Positions 35,762-37,877 of a stretch of 37,877 nucleotides of DNA are shown piece by piece. The notes beneath the pieces are model-generated. The model saw nothing but the letters and a program-made list of their open reading frames with translations, made no database searches and was not told the DNA's origin. Numbering within the stretch: position 1 is the first letter of the stretch; each line of letters starts with the position of its first letter. Position numbers and translations under genes: made by a program. The stretch comes from a virus. The DNA lies in IMG/VR virus record IMGVR_UViG_3300044712_000122, positions 1-37,877 of that record; one strand, written 5' to 3'.

Positions 35762-36361
35762 ATGAAGAACCTACGTCATTACCTAACAGAAAGTGCCAGA
35801 ACTTACCACTATACTATCAAAATCCTTGGAGATGTTGATAAGAAGTTCGTGGATATGTTCAAGTACAATCTTACTAAATTTGATCCAGTAAAGATCGAAG
35901 AACCAAAAACTACCCCTATTCAAAAGACAGTTGTTGGTTTTCCCGAAGCACAAAACGATAGTCTAACAATCATGAAGGTTGAGTTTAGATATCCTGCAAC
36001 AGAACCGATGATTCAACAATGTGCTCAGGCATGTGGTTGCAATATTAATCGTGTGAGAATGCAAACAACTGATTTCGCTGATAGCATCGAAACACAAAAC
36101 GAACAGTATAAAAACCAAGTAGATAGTTCTCCGTTGTTGTTGAAAACTGAAATGGAAGACAACGGCAAAGAAGCTAGCAAAGAATATGCTAATCAATACT
36201 TAGATAGAGTGATGCCAAAGAAACCTAGCATCGATATCCCGTTTGCAGGAAAAGCAACACCTATCGCACCAAAAAACAATAAAGAAGAAGCACACATGAG
36301 TCCGATGAGTAAGATTACTCGTCCTCAGAAACCTGCAACTGGGGCTAGCAAGGCAAAATGA
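35762..36361 (+). CDS. hypothetical head-associated protein
   Basis: 199 aa. It begins MKNLRHYLTESARTYHYTIK, with LTE followed by S, a possible gp21-type cleavage point (consensus L/I-x-E). The body (25-110) looks like a small alpha/beta domain (YTIKILGDVDKKFVDMFKYN, TIMKVEFRYPATEPMIQQCA). The C-terminal 80 residues are polar and basic (PKNNKEEAHMSPMSKITRPQ) and likely flexible. Perhaps a prohead core or internal protein. ATGA overlap with the next gene. Confidence 0.5.
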   Translation: MKNLRHYLTESARTYHYTIKILGDVDKKFVDMFKYNLTKFDPVKIEEPKTTPIQKTVVGFPEAQNDSLTIMKVEFRYPATEPMIQQCAQACGCNINRVRMQTTDFADSIETQNEQYKNQVDSSPLLLKTEMEDNGKEASKEYANQYLDRVMPKKPSIDIPFAGKATPIAPKNNKEEAHMSPMSKITRPQKPATGASKAK

Positions 36362-36588
36362 TCGACTTCACATCTACACAATTAAGTTGGATATTAATTG
36401 GCGCTTGTAGTATTGGTGGCACTGGATACATGACAATTGATAACAAGATTGGTGCTATGGATACAAAAGTAGCAGTCATTCAAACTAAAGCAGATATTTC
36501 TGAAAAGAAGCTAGAAGAAATGGCTGCACAACTTAGCCGCATGGAAAAGTTATTAATAGAACAGAATAGTAAAAAAGGATCACGATAA
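36358..36588 (+). CDS. small membrane protein with coiled coil
   Basis: 76 aa. One predicted membrane span (about 8-26, LSWILIGACSIGGTGYMTI), then a heptad-patterned coil (VAVIQTKADISEKKLEEMAA, QLSRMEKLLIEQN) and a basic end. The shape (N-terminal anchor, coil outside) resembles small phage envelope proteins, but nothing identifies it as holin or spanin. ATGA overlap upstream and TAATG overlap downstream, so it is translated with two head-type proteins. Confidence 0.6.
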   Translation: MIDFTSTQLSWILIGACSIGGTGYMTIDNKIGAMDTKVAVIQTKADISEKKLEEMAAQLSRMEKLLIEQNSKKGSR

Positions 36589-37877
36589 TGGATTTTAAAA
36601 ATATACTCAAATCTTTAACCTCGTTGTCTGAGGGTGAAACTAAAGATACGAAAACCGGACGTGTACATAAAGGTAGTTATGGTACAGCATACGACGGTGA
36701 CGACGAAAAGAAAGAAAAGAAGCCAGAAGTAAAGCGTGGTCGTGGACGTCCTAAGAAGGACGCAGGCGAAGACGGCGAAAAGAAAACATATGACACTAAA
36801 GGTCTACACAATGTTTTCGGCGGTGGTCAGAAGCCTAAGAAAGAAGTAGGTAAAGTTACTAAGAAGCACTCACTAAAAGAGTACATCGAAGAAGTCGCTG
36901 AATCAAAACCGCAATTAGATGAAGCAGAACAAGTAACAATTGCCCCTGCACAACAGAACACTCAAGTTATCAAACAAGGTAACAAGACATTAGGTACAGT
37001 AACAAATCCTCAATTAGCTGCACAAATCAAGCAGTCAATTGGTAAAGGTGAAATGTCATTGATGCCCGACGAAGAAATGCAAGAAGGTTTAAGTGATGTC
37101 GCTAAGAGAGTTGGCGGCGCTCTAAAGACAGGTGCAAAAGCAGTTGGTAAAGCTATCGTCGGTATGGATGACGATGAAATGCTAAGAGACTTGCAAAAGA
37201 AAGCAGGTGTTCGTGGTATGAATCATGGCAAGCCAAGTATGGCTATCTCTGATGTAGAGAAGCGAGTCAGAGAACAAGCTAATGGCGCCAGCGCACAACG
37301 AATGATGGGCAAAGACGGTGACATTTATGAAGTGGGTGCAGAATTAACAGAAAAGGCTCCTCCAGGTGACAAAGCCGAACGTATGGTAAAGCATATTAAG
37401 GCTAGCTACGCAAAAGACGGTAAGTTGACTCCTAAAGAGAAGTCAATTGCCTATGCTACTGCTTGGAAAGCACACAATAAGGGCAAAGTAGAAGAATCAT
37501 TCGTGTACGAAGGTGTTGTGTTAACCGAAGGTGCAATGAAAGATTTGGTAATCAATTTGCTTACTGATTTAGAATCTGGTCCAAAAGGTTACAATATCAA
37601 TCCTGCAGTTGAAATGCAAGACAAAGCAATGGCACAACGTATCATTGACAAGACATTAGCACACGGTGAACGTTATAAGCGTTTAGCTGGTACACTAAAG
37701 AGTCAATTGCGTGATGCAGCACTTGAAGAATTTGGTTTCGTAAACTATGACCAGTCACTAGAAGAAGCTAATACTGATCCTGACTTCGATATGCCTATCG
37801 CAGACACAGTTGTTCCTATGAAGAAGCCATCTATCTTTACTAAAGCAAAACCCGTTATTTCAAAACCAATGGGAATG
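36588..37877 (+). CDS. internal/prohead-core-like protein with AT-hook, 3' end outside window
   Basis: At least 430 aa; no stop before the window ends. Start ATG 36588 at a TAATG overlap with an AAAAAAGGA SD. It begins MDFKNILKSLTSLSEGETKD, with LSE followed by G matching the gp21-type site. Residues about 50-57 contain GRGRPKK, an AT-hook-like DNA-binding motif, within a K/E/D-rich low-complexity stretch (40-100). Further LxE sites occur (AELTEK, VVLTEGAM). Later parts are helical (IVGMDDDEMLRDLQKKAG, PAVEMQDKAMAQRIIDKTLA). DNA-binding plus possible processing fits an internal head or core protein. Function unproven. Confidence 0.6.
   Translation, partial: MDFKNILKSLTSLSEGETKDTKTGRVHKGSYGTAYDGDDEKKEKKPEVKRGRGRPKKDAGEDGEKKTYDTKGLHNVFGGGQKPKKEVGKVTKKHSLKEYIEEVAESKPQLDEAEQVTIAPAQQNTQVIKQGNKTLGTVTNPQLAAQIKQSIGKGEMSLMPDEEMQEGLSDVAKRVGGALKTGAKAVGKAIVGMDDDEMLRDLQKKAGVRGMNHGKPSMAISDVEKRVREQANGASAQRMMGKDGDIYEVGAELTEKAPPGDKAERMVKHIKASYAKDGKLTPKEKSIAYATAWKAHNKGKVEESFVYEGVVLTEGAMKDLVINLLTDLESGPKGYNINPAVEMQDKAMAQRIIDKTLAHGERYKRLAGTLKSQLRDAALEEFGFVNYDQSLEEANTDPDFDMPIADTVVPMKKPSIFTKAKPVISKPMGM

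Noticed and set aside
36358-36588. holin or spanin
   Set aside because: One membrane span plus a coil is not specific; no lysis gene is nearby and it is embedded among head-type genes.

Overview
The window is a piece of a T4-like (myovirus) phage genome, A+T-rich, most like the aquatic relatives of T4. I recognise the replicative helicase gp41 with primase gp61 beside it, a DexA-type exonuclease, dNMP kinase (gp1), neck proteins gp13 and gp14, tail terminator gp15, tail sheath gp18, tail tube gp19, head-completion nuclease gp4, and a probable small terminase gp16. T4-type late promoter motifs (xATAAATA) precede most structural operons. The host cannot be named. Near-perfect sigma70 promoters (TTGACA-N17-TATACT/TATAAT) and strong Shine-Dalgarno (SD) sites suggest a bacterium with ordinary sigma70 signals. 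All family calls come from reading motifs by eye; no alignment or database search was run.

Region 1 (1-8.3 kb) is the most unusual part. It is a head-to-tail array of about 28 tiny genes, of which 20 encode proteins that end one residue after L-R-W (or LRY/LKW). Neighbours overlap by 1-10 bases. The codons for the terminal LRW double as the translation start signal of the next gene, either as the SD (TTGAGGTGG..ATGA) or by containing its ATG (AGATGG, AAATGG). Several members carry different N-terminal parts, including a Walker A peptide and a stretch resembling the N-terminal region of the gp23 major capsid protein. A GIY-YIG homing endonuclease interrupts the array on the minus strand. A second homing endonuclease (HNH) separates the array from dexA and has left a duplicated copy of the first codons of dexA.

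Region 2 (8.9-14 kb) is replication: DexA-like exonuclease, a miniature DnaE-like protein, then primase and helicase. Region 3 (14-20.2 kb) holds probable head and virion proteins, a PD-(D/E)XK exonuclease and a tail-fibre-like protein. Region 4 (20.2-24.6 kb) has a pirin-like cupin on the plus strand facing a minus-strand block of Nudix hydrolase, gp15 and gp14. Region 5 (24.7-28.6 kb) is an early-type operon (unknown 387-aa protein, MazG-like enzyme, two small proteins) behind a consensus sigma70 promoter, followed by gp13 and dNMP kinase. Region 6 (28.7-37.9 kb) is tail and head: an oversized sheath, tube, tube-cap candidate, gp4, gp16 candidate, and head-associated proteins running off the right end.

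A recurring regulatory design is a promoter lying inside or between the arms of an inverted repeat whose right arm covers, or lies next to, the SD or start codon (near 10.5, 14.7, 18.0, 24.7, 26.75, 27.56 and 35.2 kb). In T4 this arrangement lets only locally started transcripts be translated. Four further genes have a late-promoter motif 4-5 bases before the start codon, implying leaderless late mRNAs.
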